Origin: Stenotrophomonas sp. UBA7346
GTDB taxonomy: Bacteria > Pseudomonadota > Gammaproteobacteria > Xanthomonadales > Xanthomonadaceae
Reading direction: 5' to 3'
NCBI GenBank assembly: GCA_002471015.1
Contig: DKPB01000094.1
Span: 14,939 to 78,938 of the forward strand
Length of the DNA: 64,000 bases
Every line of letters begins with the position of its first letter. Position 1 is the stretch's first letter. Made by a program: the position numbers and the translations under genes. Positions 53,156 through 61,826 of the stretch are shown piece by piece. The notes under the pieces are model-generated. The model saw nothing but the letters and a program-made list of their open reading frames with translations, searched no databases and was not told the DNA's origin.

Positions 53156-53533
53156 ATGGCAAGTGATTTGACAGTGGAAGCAGTACGGACCGCGCTGGAC
53201 CTGAGCAGAACGCGGGCGGAGGTTGCGGGATGGAACATCGTCAACGCTTCGATTCCCGGAGCGACGTTCTTCGTTGTTGACCAGGCTGGCGCGGAGTCCG
53301 CGCTGGCGATGGCAGCGGGTTCGGATCGCGTTGCCGGCGGCCAGGCCCTGGCTGCCGCCCGGGAAACCGGCTTATCGCTGATCGAGGAACGCAGCGATGC
53401 TGTTCGGCCCGGCCTGGATGAGCTGGTGGCTGATTCAGTTGCCGCTGGGCTCGAATATCAACTGCTCAGCGAGTCGCTGGGCCGTCATTTTGGGCTGATG
53501 CGATTGGCTGTGACCGGGAGGGGCGGCGCATGA
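53156..53533 (+). CDS. flgB: FlgB-like proximal rod protein (divergent)
   Basis: 125 residues directly upstream of flgC, where flgB belongs. The N-terminal helix ALDLSRTRAEVAGWNIVNAS corresponds to the LRxxRxxxLAxNIANxxTPGY motif, but the tail is IPGATFF instead of TPGYKAR. The C-terminal helix AAGLEYQLLSESLGRHFGLM fits the second rod helix. Highly diverged; identified by position and helix pattern. Overlaps flgC by 4 nt. Confidence 0.7.
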   Translation: MASDLTVEAVRTALDLSRTRAEVAGWNIVNASIPGATFFVVDQAGAESALAMAAGSDRVAGGQALAAARETGLSLIEERSDAVRPGLDELVADSVAAGLEYQLLSESLGRHFGLMRLAVTGRGGA

Positions 53534-53901
53534 GTATTGACGCCATCCTGGAAGCTAGTCGCGCCGGCATGCAAAACGAGCGCCTGCGCATGGACGTCGC
53601 CAGTCGCAACGTCGCGTTGGCGAATCAACCGGTCGATCCGCGGACGCTGGCCAGCAACGGCGCGGCCTTCACCAGCGTCCTGGGAGCGCAGGGTCAACCA
53701 CAGGTGGTGGCTACCCGGGCCGTACTTGATCCTGGGCATCCATTGGCCGATGCCCAGGGCATGGTGCATTACCCTGCCGTCGATATGGTGCAGGAGATGA
53801 CAACGTTGCTCACTGCAAGTCGTGGTTACGAAGCAAACGTAAGGTCCTTCAACACGCTGCGCAGCATGGTGTTGAAGGCCATGGAGATCGGGGCGAAATA
53901 A
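53530..53901 (+). CDS. flgC: Flagellar proximal rod protein FlgC
   Basis: 123 residues. The C-terminus (YPAVDMVQEMTTLLTASRGY, EANVRSFNTLRSMVLKAMEI) is clearly FlgC. The N-terminal motif is weakened: SRNVALANQPVDPRT replaces the usual SxNxANxxTxG. Slightly shorter than E. coli FlgC (134). Overlaps both neighbours. Confidence 0.85.
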   Translation: MSIDAILEASRAGMQNERLRMDVASRNVALANQPVDPRTLASNGAAFTSVLGAQGQPQVVATRAVLDPGHPLADAQGMVHYPAVDMVQEMTTLLTASRGYEANVRSFNTLRSMVLKAMEIGAK

Positions 53902-54197
53902 TGAGCATTGAAGCTGTAGCAGGTATCGGGGCAGGAGCTGCGGCCGCAGAGTCGCAGGCTGCTGGCCAGGCATCCAGAATGGAGTTCTCGACGGTTATCG
54001 AGCAGGGGCTTGGTAGCCTGGATGGTGCCTTGAAGAATGCCGACCAGACGGTCCGCGCCCTTGCGTCCGGGCAGGAGATCGCAACGCATGACGTGATGAT
54101 CTCGCTGGAAGAAGCAAGAATGCAGATGATGCTGGTGTCGGAAGTCCGAAACCGGGTCATTGAAGCGTATCAAGAACTGTCGCGGATGCAGCTGTGA
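53901..54197 (+). CDS. fliE: Flagellar hook-basal body protein FliE
   Basis: 98 residues; length and the C-terminal helices (THDVMISLEEARMQMMLVSE, VRNRVIEAYQELSRMQL) match FliE, the MS-ring/rod junction. Overlaps flgC by 1 nt and fliF by 4 nt. Confidence 0.9.
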   Translation: MSIEAVAGIGAGAAAAESQAAGQASRMEFSTVIEQGLGSLDGALKNADQTVRALASGQEIATHDVMISLEEARMQMMLVSEVRNRVIEAYQELSRMQL

Positions 54198-55579
54198 CCA
54201 TGGGCGCAATTACATCGGTAAAGCACACGTTCAATGCGATGGGTCGCGGGGCACGCATTGGCCTGGTTGCAGGCACGTTGGCCATCCTGTTGGGCACTGT
54301 GGTGGTGCTGTGGCTGGTGTTCTCACCGCGGCAGGAGCTGCTCTTTGGAAACCTGGGTGAGTCGGACGCTGCGGAGATCGCTGCGACGCTGGGCGAATGG
54401 AAGGTGCCCTACAGCCTTGAACAAGGCGGCAGCGCCATCATGGTTGACAGCACCCAAATGCTTGATGCGCGCATGCGCCTTGTATCGGCTGGCATTCCCA
54501 AGGGAGGACATGTTGGCTACGAACTGTTCGACGACAACGAATTCGGGGTAACCGAGTTCGCGCAGAGGATCAACTACCAACGTGCACTGCAGGGCGAATT
54601 GGAGCGTACCATTGCAAGCATTCCGGGCGTGCAGAACGTTCGCGTACATCTGTCGATACGCAGGGCAGGCTCCTTCCTGGGTGAAGATGGAAGCTCGAAG
54701 GCTTCGATAGCGTTGACGCTGCTTCCAGGTACGGTCCTTGAACGACGCCAGGTCGCCGGAATCCGGAATCTGGTTGCTTCCGCGGTGGAGGGTTTGTCGC
54801 CCTCAAACGTGGTGGTGGTTGGGCCCGCGGGCCTGCAACTTGGCGGCGGAAGCCCGGCTGGCGTGGAAATGGCTGGCGAGGGCGCGGACGCAGCTGCGGA
54901 AATGTCTTCTCGGCTTCAAACGCGTTTGGAGCAGATGTTGGGTGAAGCGCTCCCCGGGCAACGCGCCTCTGTGTCCGTGGACGTGAGGATGAACTTCGAT
55001 CAGGTAAAGCGGACATCGGAGAAGCCGCTGACACTGCCCGGTTCCAACCAAGGCGTGGTCGTGAGGCGCAGCAGCAGTGGCGGTCGTCCAGCTGAGGGTC
55101 CCGCCGATGCTGCACTGGTCAATGAACAGGTGGAGTACGCGCACGGCACGGAGCGCGAGGAAGTAACCAAGGCCAGTGGCGTGATCGAGCGCATTTCAAT
55201 CGCCGTGGTGCTCCCAGCGGGCGTGGCATCGGCTGAGCGAGACAGGCTTGCGCGTCTGGTTTCCACGGCAGCCGGCTTGGACACTTCACGCGGCGACAGC
55301 ATCGAGATAAGCAGCGCCCCCATCGCCGCACCTGCGCCTTCGGTCGCAGTCAGCGCGACAACCTCGCGCGTGGCATCGCCCATCACAAGCTCTGGTCGTT
55401 GGGACTTGCCGGGAGCAACGGCCGGCTACCTCTGGTTGCTGCTGGCTTTCGTCCTGGGCGGGATTGCTGCGGCTGTCGTTGTCTGGCCGCGCCGCAGTCA
55501 GCCTGCGTTGCTGTCGCGAGAGGAAAGTGAGAGGGCAGCGCAGCAGGTTCGGGCTTGGCTGAACGGTAGGGCCGGTTGA
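54194..55579 (+). CDS. fliF: Flagellar MS-ring protein FliF (short form)
   Basis: 461 residues against the usual about 550. Two membrane helices (about 22-43 and 408-430) flank the ring-building domains: SAIMVDSTQMLDARMRLVSA, EFAQRINYQRALQGELERTI and IRRAGSFLGEDGSSKASIAL. The C-terminal cytoplasmic tail is short but keeps an amphipathic end (ERAAQQVRAWLNGRAG) like the FliG-binding helix of FliF. GTG 54194 overlaps the fliE stop; ATG 54200 is an alternative. Missing length is mostly periplasmic. Confidence 0.93.
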   Translation: MTMGAITSVKHTFNAMGRGARIGLVAGTLAILLGTVVVLWLVFSPRQELLFGNLGESDAAEIAATLGEWKVPYSLEQGGSAIMVDSTQMLDARMRLVSAGIPKGGHVGYELFDDNEFGVTEFAQRINYQRALQGELERTIASIPGVQNVRVHLSIRRAGSFLGEDGSSKASIALTLLPGTVLERRQVAGIRNLVASAVEGLSPSNVVVVGPAGLQLGGGSPAGVEMAGEGADAAAEMSSRLQTRLEQMLGEALPGQRASVSVDVRMNFDQVKRTSEKPLTLPGSNQGVVVRRSSSGGRPAEGPADAALVNEQVEYAHGTEREEVTKASGVIERISIAVVLPAGVASAERDRLARLVSTAAGLDTSRGDSIEISSAPIAAPAPSVAVSATTSRVASPITSSGRWDLPGATAGYLWLLLAFVLGGIAAAVVVWPRRSQPALLSREESERAAQQVRAWLNGRAG

Positions 55580-56028
55580 TGACTGCTGCTGCCATCCGTC
55601 GGGCCGCCATTGTTGTTGCAGCCATGCAGCCGGATGTTCGTGCCGAACTGCTCCTTGGGCTGGAACCGTCAACGCGCGGCTTGCTGCTGGATTGCATCGC
55701 CGAAGTGGAGAGCAGAAGGTGGAACGATCGCGGGTTTGCGCTGCGTGCGTTGGACGTATCCAGCAATATTGACGCACCGGTACCGTTGTCAGATGGAGAG
55801 CTGGATATCCTGTTGCTGGCCGATCATCTGGACGCGATTGAGTTGGCCCGCGTGCTGCAGTCCCATGGGGCGGGTGACGGTGACTTCGCGTTCGCGATGT
55901 TGCCGGCACAACTACAGCGGCCGGTGCTAGCGGCGCTGGAAAATTCTGTACCAATGCCGCCAGCGCTATCGGCTGCAACACGGGCCGCTGCGCTGACGCT
56001 GCAGGTTGAACTGCGGGGCGAAAATTGA
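55579..56028 (+). CDS. Short protein in the fliG position (possible reduced FliG)
   Basis: 149 residues between fliF and fliH, exactly where fliG (about 330 residues) normally lies. It is helical, with ARM/FliG-like half repeats (RRAAIVVAAMQPDVRAELLL, LSDGELDILLLADHLDAIEL, LARVLQSHGAGDGDF, LPAQLQRPVLAALENS). Nothing like the charged FliG torque helix or a full C-terminal motor domain is present. It could be a FliG reduced to its FliF-binding/adaptor part, or an unrelated protein. Start overlaps the fliF stop by 1 nt. Acidic, cytoplasmic. Confidence 0.6.
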   Translation: MTAAAIRRAAIVVAAMQPDVRAELLLGLEPSTRGLLLDCIAEVESRRWNDRGFALRALDVSSNIDAPVPLSDGELDILLLADHLDAIELARVLQSHGAGDGDFAFAMLPAQLQRPVLAALENSVPMPPALSAATRAAALTLQVELRGEN

Positions 56029-56030
56029 GC

Positions 56031-56696
56031 ATGCGACGTATCGGAGCGGATATCGCAGCTGCCGTGCCTTTGTGGGCTGCGCCTGCGGCGCAGGCTGCTG
56101 CAGCGGTAGAAGCCAGCGCCGTGGAGGCTGTGCGCTCGCTTCAGCTGCAGCATGCCGATGCGCTTGACCGCGGATTTCAGGAAGGCCTGGCGCAGGGTCT
56201 GGCCAAGGCACAGGAAGCGGCCAAGGAGCAGCACCTTGTCTGGCAACAGAAAAGTGAAGCCGAACTGGCACGAACCCGCGCTCAATATGATCAAGCCCGT
56301 GGAAAGCTGGAAGCACTTGCAGCCAGTTTGTCCAAGAGGATGGACAGCGAGCGCGACAGGGCCGAGGAAGTTGCGATAGAGGTGGCGTACTCTGCAGTGG
56401 TGCGTGTACTCGGCGAGGAATACGGCGCAGGTGACCTGATGCCTGATCTGGTTCGCCACGCAATGAAGGGATTAATGGCGGATGTTGACAGCATCGTGCT
56501 GTCGAAGGATGACGCAGAGACTCTATCCGAGATCGACGGAGTGCAGGTAATTGTTGATCCGCGCCTGCAACCCGGCCAGTGCCGTCTGCAAACACGATTT
56601 GGCAGTCGTGACACGGGGCTTGATGTGCGCCTGGATATGTTGCGCACGGCGCTTCTGACCGGTCTTGGCCAATACCGGGCGGGAACCAAGGCATGA
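56031..56696 (+). CDS. fliH: Flagellar export ATPase regulator FliH
   Basis: 221 residues from ATG 56031 (a TTG at 56025 is also possible). The N-terminal half is a long Ala/Gln-rich coiled coil with a GFQEGLAQGLAKAQ segment, typical of FliH; the C-terminal half (EVAIEVAYSAVVRVLGEEYG, later IVDPRLQPGQCRLQTRFGS and DVRLDMLRTAL) is the FliH/YscL stator-like domain. Binds FliI. Overlaps fliI by 4 nt. Confidence 0.88.
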   Translation: MRRIGADIAAAVPLWAAPAAQAAAAVEASAVEAVRSLQLQHADALDRGFQEGLAQGLAKAQEAAKEQHLVWQQKSEAELARTRAQYDQARGKLEALAASLSKRMDSERDRAEEVAIEVAYSAVVRVLGEEYGAGDLMPDLVRHAMKGLMADVDSIVLSKDDAETLSEIDGVQVIVDPRLQPGQCRLQTRFGSRDTGLDVRLDMLRTALLTGLGQYRAGTKA

Positions 56697-58018
56697 ACCT
56701 GCAGACCCATCTGCAAACCACCATCGCTTGCACCGACATGTACCGGCGGCAAGGCAGTGTTGTGGCATTCAATGGTCTTGTGATTGAGGCCCAGGGGCTG
56801 GATGCGGATGTGGGGGAACTGTGCGAAATACTGCCGGACAATGGACGCGCCAGCGTGCCATGCGAGGTTGTTGGCTTTCGCAAGGATCAAGTCCTGCTGA
56901 TGCCCTATGCCGATGTGGGCGGTATTTCGGGGCGTAGCCTGATTCGTGCGACCGGCCGTCCATTGGATGTCCCGGTGGGGGAGGGTTTGCAAGGCAGGGT
57001 AGTCGACGCATTCTGCCGGCCGTTGGACGGCAAGGGAGAACTGTTGCTTTCCAGTCGCTATCCCCTTCATGCGGCACCGATCAATCCGATGCAGCGGCCG
57101 CCGATCACCGATGTGATGCCGACGGGGATTGCCTGTATCGACGCGCTGCTCACACTTGGTCGTGGCCAGCGGGTTGGCATTTTTGCAGGTAGCGGCGTGG
57201 GCAAGAGCACCTTGCTGGGGATGCTTGCACGCCATGTTCATGCCGACGTCATCGTACTTTGTCTCGTTGGCGAGCGTGGGCGTGAGGTTGGTGACTTCAT
57301 CCGCGATTCGCTTGGGGCGCAGGGGCTGCAACGTGCCGTTGTGATGGCGGCTACCGCCGACCAGCCTGCCTTGGTCAGAACACATGCGGTGCACGCGTCC
57401 CACGCCGTTGCCGAATACTTTCGGGATCAGGGTAAGTCTGTGCTACTGGTTGTCGATTCGATAACACGGTTTGCGCTGGCCCAGCGTGAGATTGGCCTTG
57501 CGATTGGCGAACCCCCGACCTTCCGTGGTTACACCCCGTCAGTGTTCAGTTGGTTGCCACGCATTGTGGAGCGTTGCGGGCGGCATGGTGCAGGCGAAAT
57601 CAGCGCTGTCTATAGCGTGCTGGTTGAGGGTGACGACATGAATGAGCCCATTACCGACCACATGCGGGCGGTGCTCGATGGGCATATCGTTTTGACGCGG
57701 GAGCTTGCGCAACGGGGACACTTCCCCGCGATAGACGTACTGCAAAGTACCAGTCGCCTGTTGGGCGCATTGGCAAATCCCGGCGATGTGGCGCAAGTGA
57801 CAGAGGCGCGACGCATACTGGCCAAGGTTGAATCGGCACGGGACATGATCGAACTTGGCGCATACCAACCCGGTAGCAACGGGGCCCTGGACCAGGCCAT
57901 AAGCGCCGAGGCCAGAATCGGCGAGCTGCTTCGGCAGTCGCTTCATCAAGCCGTCCCACGAAAGCAAGCCATGCAGATGTTATCTGCGGCAATCACGGGA
58001 CTGGTGGAAAATGCATAA
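56693..58018 (+). CDS. fliI: Flagellum-specific export ATPase FliI
   Basis: 441 residues. Walker A AGSGVGKST (about 165-174), LVGERGREVGDFIRD (about 190), Walker B VLLVVDSITRFALAQREI, and VYSVLVEGDDMNEPITDHMR, all diagnostic of FliI/SctN ATPases. Energises export with FliH and FliJ at the cytoplasmic side of the gate. Overlaps fliJ by 8 nt. Confidence 0.96.
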   Translation: MNLQTHLQTTIACTDMYRRQGSVVAFNGLVIEAQGLDADVGELCEILPDNGRASVPCEVVGFRKDQVLLMPYADVGGISGRSLIRATGRPLDVPVGEGLQGRVVDAFCRPLDGKGELLLSSRYPLHAAPINPMQRPPITDVMPTGIACIDALLTLGRGQRVGIFAGSGVGKSTLLGMLARHVHADVIVLCLVGERGREVGDFIRDSLGAQGLQRAVVMAATADQPALVRTHAVHASHAVAEYFRDQGKSVLLVVDSITRFALAQREIGLAIGEPPTFRGYTPSVFSWLPRIVERCGRHGAGEISAVYSVLVEGDDMNEPITDHMRAVLDGHIVLTRELAQRGHFPAIDVLQSTSRLLGALANPGDVAQVTEARRILAKVESARDMIELGAYQPGSNGALDQAISAEARIGELLRQSLHQAVPRKQAMQMLSAAITGLVENA

Positions 58019-58463
58019 GCCACGGGCGGTGCGATTGAACGCGTTGGGCCGCATTCGGCTGCTTGCTGAGCAACGTGCGGAGATCGCAGTTGAGCAAGCC
58101 AGCGTAGCGCTGCTGGACGCCAATGAAGAATTGCGTCAGGCCAACGATCGCGTTGAAAAGTTGGCAGCCTGGAAAGCAGAGATAAGCTTCAGCGCGGATG
58201 CATGGATCGGCGTCTACGAACAAGGTTTGTTGGCCGAGCAGCATCTGGTGTCTTCGGCGGAAGAAGCGGCATGCGTTTCTGGATTGGCCGAGGTGGAGCA
58301 CCGGGGCCAGACAGCGTCTCTGCTGCAGGCGAGCCGCAATGTCAAGGTGGTGGAACGGCGTAGTAAACGTGAACGTCATCTGCAGATGGAGCTGCGCGAG
58401 CGGTCATTGGCGGATGTTGCTGCTGATATGTGGGTGTATCGGAGGATGTATGCAGATCGCTGA
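58011..58463 (+). CDS. fliJ: FliJ-like export coiled-coil protein
   Basis: 150 residues directly after fliI, forming two long helices of a coiled-coil hairpin (VEQASVALLDANEELRQAND and SRNVKVVERRSKRERHLQME). Sequence similarity to FliJ is only by pattern, as usual for this family; the position is standard. Overlaps the next gene by 14 nt. Confidence 0.78.
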   Translation: MHKPRAVRLNALGRIRLLAEQRAEIAVEQASVALLDANEELRQANDRVEKLAAWKAEISFSADAWIGVYEQGLLAEQHLVSSAEEAACVSGLAEVEHRGQTASLLQASRNVKVVERRSKRERHLQMELRERSLADVAADMWVYRRMYADR

Positions 58464-59196
58464 GGCCAGTGTGAGTGCTGCGCCAGTTACTACCAAGCAG
58501 GTGACTGAACTGCGTGGTCAACAAAAAGGCGGTGACTTCGCGAAAGAGCTGGATGCCAAGGACTCTCCCGAACTTGCCGCGCAGCCCAGTGAACAAGCCG
58601 TTGTGAACGAGGAGACCATGGTGTCTGAAGATGCTTCCGGGTTGGACCTCCAGCGGCAGGACGCAGCATTGGAGCGGCTTCTCTACCCGTGGCAGCTCTC
58701 GGCGCAGACGGCGCTTTCCCAACTTGGACGTCGGGCCTACATCAGTGATGCAGCGGGCCCGCCCCCCGCAATTCCTGGCGTACGGCAGGGGGCATTCCCA
58801 ATGGGTGGCACGGCTTCGGCTCCGATCACCGGAACGCTTGCACGCGAGTCTTTCTTGGATCATGGGCCAGGAGGGGGAGCGGGTTTGGCACCGACGGTAC
58901 TGACGAAATCGCGCTATACGGCGGGCGTTCAAGCCAACATACACGGCATCAATGAGCAGGCCTTGCCAAGCCTTGTGGCGTGGGCCGAACGCATACAGAG
59001 GCGAACCGAGGACGAGCATGGGCGCGTAACCGTCTGGTTGCGGGACTTTCGCCTGGATGAAACTGACCTGGATAAGGCCGTCAACGACATCATCGCTTTC
59101 TACGGCGCCGAGCAACCTGTATGGCGCATCGTACACAACGGCAGCGAAATCTGGCGCCGACCAAACAACCAGGGGATGAATACAGATGGCCATTGA
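58450..59196 (+). CDS. Protein in the fliK position (hook-length control candidate)
   Basis: 248 residues from ATG 58450, with GGAGG just upstream inside fliJ. The N-terminal half is disordered and Gln/Glu/Ala-rich; the C-terminal 75 residues form a small domain (VTVWLRDFRLDETDLDKAVN, QPVWRIVHNGSEIWRRP). The usual FliK C-terminal pattern (LxPxxLGxVxVxL) is not obvious. Position between fliJ and flgD is where fliK lies in many clusters, and an intact FlhB argues that a length-control protein exists. Overlaps flgD by 11 nt. Confidence 0.55.
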   Translation: MQIAEASVSAAPVTTKQVTELRGQQKGGDFAKELDAKDSPELAAQPSEQAVVNEETMVSEDASGLDLQRQDAALERLLYPWQLSAQTALSQLGRRAYISDAAGPPPAIPGVRQGAFPMGGTASAPITGTLARESFLDHGPGGGAGLAPTVLTKSRYTAGVQANIHGINEQALPSLVAWAERIQRRTEDEHGRVTVWLRDFRLDETDLDKAVNDIIAFYGAEQPVWRIVHNGSEIWRRPNNQGMNTDGH

Positions 59197-59608
59197 TTCG
59201 ATTGGATCTGTTGTCAACAACGGCAGCGCCAGTGTCGAGGCGCGCAGCACGATCGACCAGGAAGGCTTCATCAAGCTGTTCCTGTCCCAGCTGCAGTTCC
59301 AGGATCCACTTGAACCCGTCGATAACCGCGAGTTCCTGGCGCAGTTGGCCCAGTTCAGCAATCTGGAACAGTCGCGACAGCTGGGCGTCAACATGGAGGG
59401 CATGCTGACCATGGAGTCATCGAGCCAGGCGTTGGCCCTCTTGAATCGTTCGGTTGACGTTGCACAGGTTGGCGGCGGAAACATCGGCGGCAACGTCGCT
59501 GCGGTCCAGTTCACCAGCACTGGGCCAGAGCTGACCATCAATACCGCCGCCGGCGTGCTGACGGGCATCCGTCTGCCACAGGTGACCTTGGTAAAGCCGC
59601 AGGAGTAA
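59186..59608 (+). CDS. flgD: Hook-cap protein FlgD (short form)
   Basis: 140 residues. The conserved N-terminus is intact (EGFIKLFLSQLQFQDPLEPV, NREFLAQLAQFSNLEQSRQL). Normal FlgD is about 220 residues; here the C-terminal part (LNRSVDVAQVGGGNIGG to LPQVTLVKPQE) is a reduced beta domain without the full Ig/Tudor-like hybrid. Acts as cap for hook growth. Gap of 3 nt to flgE. Confidence 0.9.
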   Translation: MAIDSIGSVVNNGSASVEARSTIDQEGFIKLFLSQLQFQDPLEPVDNREFLAQLAQFSNLEQSRQLGVNMEGMLTMESSSQALALLNRSVDVAQVGGGNIGGNVAAVQFTSTGPELTINTAAGVLTGIRLPQVTLVKPQE

Positions 59609-59611
59609 GCA

Positions 59612-60769
59612 ATGTTTCAGGCACTTTTCAACAGTCTCTCTGGCTTGTTCGGCTTCTCCCGCAGCCTGGACACAGTCAGCAACAACGTCGCCAACATGAA
59701 TACCCCTGGCTTTCGCGGCCGGGATTCATTCTTTCAGAACGTGGGGGCCGGGCAGGGTATGCGGATATCCGGGGAGGGCTTGCGAACCGTTGCCGGTGAT
59801 ATGCGGCAAACGGGCAATCCTACCGATATCGCGGTCGACGGCACCGGATTCTTCGTACTGCGCGACAAACAAGGCCAGTTGCACTACACACGCGCGGGAC
59901 AGTTCATGTTCGATGACGATGGGCTGCTGATCGACAGTGCAAGCAAGTTCCAGGTGATGTCCCTTGATGATGGGGGGAACCTGTCGCCGATATCGCTGGA
60001 GGCCTACCGCACGCTGGCGGCCGAGCCATCCACGAAAGTTACCTTCAGTGGCAATCTTTCACCTGCAGAGAGCACGCACAAGGTTGAAGGACTCACCATC
60101 TACGATGCAAACGGCAAGGGTCATGCATTGACGGTGGAGTTCAGTAAAGGCAGTACCGCTACTCCGACCAGCTTCCTGGTGAAGGTAAAGGACGAGAACG
60201 ATGGCGAAGTTGGTAGTGGTGAGCTTCGCTTCAGCGTATCCGGTACGCTGGAGCCGGGGTACGGCAGCATCAATCTGTCGCTTCAGTTTGATGGCGTAAG
60301 TCAGGCTGTCGAACTGTCATTCGGAACACCGGGCACCTTCCAAGGCACGACAAGTATGTCGCATCTTGGCAACACCGTGGCCGGAACCGTAACTGACGGG
60401 CGCTCAGTGCTGGGAATCACCTCCATTTCATTTGATGAAAATGGGGTTTTGCAGTTCGCGTATGGCTCACGTGAGAAGCGTGAGGGCCAGCGTCTTGCCC
60501 TTGCGAGCTTCGCCAGCGAGAGCACGCTGGAACTGAGTGGAGGGCGGATGATTTCCAACGCCGACAGTCAACGACGGCAGCTGACCCATGCGGGCAGCGG
60601 TGGACTCGGAAAGGTGGCGGGTGGCACGCTGGAGATGTCGAACATCGATCTCACCCAGGAGTTCGCGGATATGTTGATCATCCAACGCGGGTACCAGGCA
60701 AGCTCACGGGTAATGACGGTCAGCAACGAAATGATCGAACAGCTCTACAACAGTACGCGTGGCGGTTGA
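59612..60769 (+). CDS. flgE: Flagellar hook protein FlgE
   Basis: 385 residues. N-terminal DTVSNNVANMNTPGFRGRDS, signature DIAVDGTGFFVLRDKQGQLHYTRAGQF, a central variable domain, and the C-terminal GTLEMSNIDLTQEFADMLII and RGYQASSRVMTVSNEMIEQL. Slightly shorter than E. coli FlgE (402). Presence of a hook gene distinguishes this locus from an injectisome. Confidence 0.95.
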   Translation: MFQALFNSLSGLFGFSRSLDTVSNNVANMNTPGFRGRDSFFQNVGAGQGMRISGEGLRTVAGDMRQTGNPTDIAVDGTGFFVLRDKQGQLHYTRAGQFMFDDDGLLIDSASKFQVMSLDDGGNLSPISLEAYRTLAAEPSTKVTFSGNLSPAESTHKVEGLTIYDANGKGHALTVEFSKGSTATPTSFLVKVKDENDGEVGSGELRFSVSGTLEPGYGSINLSLQFDGVSQAVELSFGTPGTFQGTTSMSHLGNTVAGTVTDGRSVLGITSISFDENGVLQFAYGSREKREGQRLALASFASESTLELSGGRMISNADSQRRQLTHAGSGGLGKVAGGTLEMSNIDLTQEFADMLIIQRGYQASSRVMTVSNEMIEQLYNSTRGG

Positions 60770-60774
60770 TTGCC

Positions 60775-61515
60775 ATGCATCGTATCTATTGGCAGGGTGC
60801 CAGCCGCGTTGCGCTGCTGCGGGATAATCTGGAAGTACGAGTCCAGTCGTGGACCCGCGACTGGGCGGGCGATAGATGGGATGGTTTCTCGGTTTCTGCG
60901 CGCTCTCCGAACCCGACAAGTGATCCCGGCTCACGGAAGACCTGGCTGCTGTCGAGCGACGATGGGGCCGCGATGCTGGTCAGTGCGGATGGCGATGCGG
61001 GCTGCCAGCTTGCCAGAAGTGCATTGGGCCTGGCCAAAGGGCGGGGAGGGCGCTTGGCCGAAGCAGTGGGCGGGCGCTGCGTAAGCGCTCTGCTGGAGTC
61101 GTTGTGGGGAGGCGAGGTATCACCAGCGATAGGGACTGCCGCACACGTTGCCCCTGACGCATTTGCCTCACGGCAAGGGGGGACCGGGTGGCGCATGGAG
61201 GGCTTGCCGGGAGCATTCGAGGTTGAGGTTAACGGACGCTGGTGTAGCGCGCGTCTGCCTCAGCATGCCTCAAGCAGACCGAGTTCCAATCTAACAAGCA
61301 GAAGGAAAGCGATCGCTGATCTGCGGGTACCGGTGGGTGCGTCGATAGAGCTGGGGACCATTGAACTTCTGGACTCTCTGCAACTGCGCGTTGGGGAGGT
61401 GTTGCTGACCGATGTCTCCCCACAACCACGCGTGCGTCTGGGCACCCACTCCGGCGAGATCCGCACCGGCCGGATTTTGCCGGAGCACAGGCAGCGCACT
61501 GTCGTCTTGGACTGA
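60775..61515 (+). CDS. Reduced FliM-like switch protein (SpoA domain)
   Basis: 246 residues from ATG 60775 (TTG 60766 overlaps the flgE stop). It occupies the fliM place just before fliN. Residues about 180-246 look like a SpoA/surface-presentation domain (ELLDSLQLRVGEVLL, VRLGTHSGEIRTGRILPEHRQ). The N-terminal CheY-binding motif of FliM and the GGXG-containing CheC-like middle domain are not recognisable. Layout is closer to SctQ of type III secretion than to true FliM. Probably a C-ring building block that cannot respond to CheY. Confidence 0.6.
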   Translation: MHRIYWQGASRVALLRDNLEVRVQSWTRDWAGDRWDGFSVSARSPNPTSDPGSRKTWLLSSDDGAAMLVSADGDAGCQLARSALGLAKGRGGRLAEAVGGRCVSALLESLWGGEVSPAIGTAAHVAPDAFASRQGGTGWRMEGLPGAFEVEVNGRWCSARLPQHASSRPSSNLTSRRKAIADLRVPVGASIELGTIELLDSLQLRVGEVLLTDVSPQPRVRLGTHSGEIRTGRILPEHRQRTVVLD

Positions 61516-61569
61516 ACAGACTTTACCGGCGCATTGGAACGTGCGCTTTAACTAATTCTGGAACTAGCT

Positions 61570-61824
61570 ATGAATACCACTGCTGCAACGATTGACAAGG
61601 ATCTCAGCCTTCTTGGCCATGTGAAGGTTTCGCTGGTTGCAGAGATTGGGAGCACAGAGTTGACGGTTGATGAGCTCTTTTCGCTGCGCAGCCAGGATCT
61701 GGTCACTTTGAACGAGAGTGTGGATGCCGAGGTCACCCTGCTGTTGAACGGTCGTCCCGTTGCCCGTGGCGAACTGGTAGCGGTTGAAGACAAGTTGGGC
61801 GTCCGCATCACGGAACTGGCCTGA
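61570..61824 (+). CDS. fliN: Flagellar C-ring protein FliN
   Basis: 84 residues, essentially one SpoA domain: LGHVKVSLVAEIGSTELTVD, LNESVDAEVTLLLNGRPVAR, GELVAVEDKLGVRITEL. Shorter than E. coli FliN (137) because the N-terminal extension is missing. GGAA precedes the ATG; 54-nt gap to the FliM-like gene, the largest within the operon. Confidence 0.93.
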   Translation: MNTTAATIDKDLSLLGHVKVSLVAEIGSTELTVDELFSLRSQDLVTLNESVDAEVTLLLNGRPVARGELVAVEDKLGVRITELA

Positions 61825-61826
61825 TC

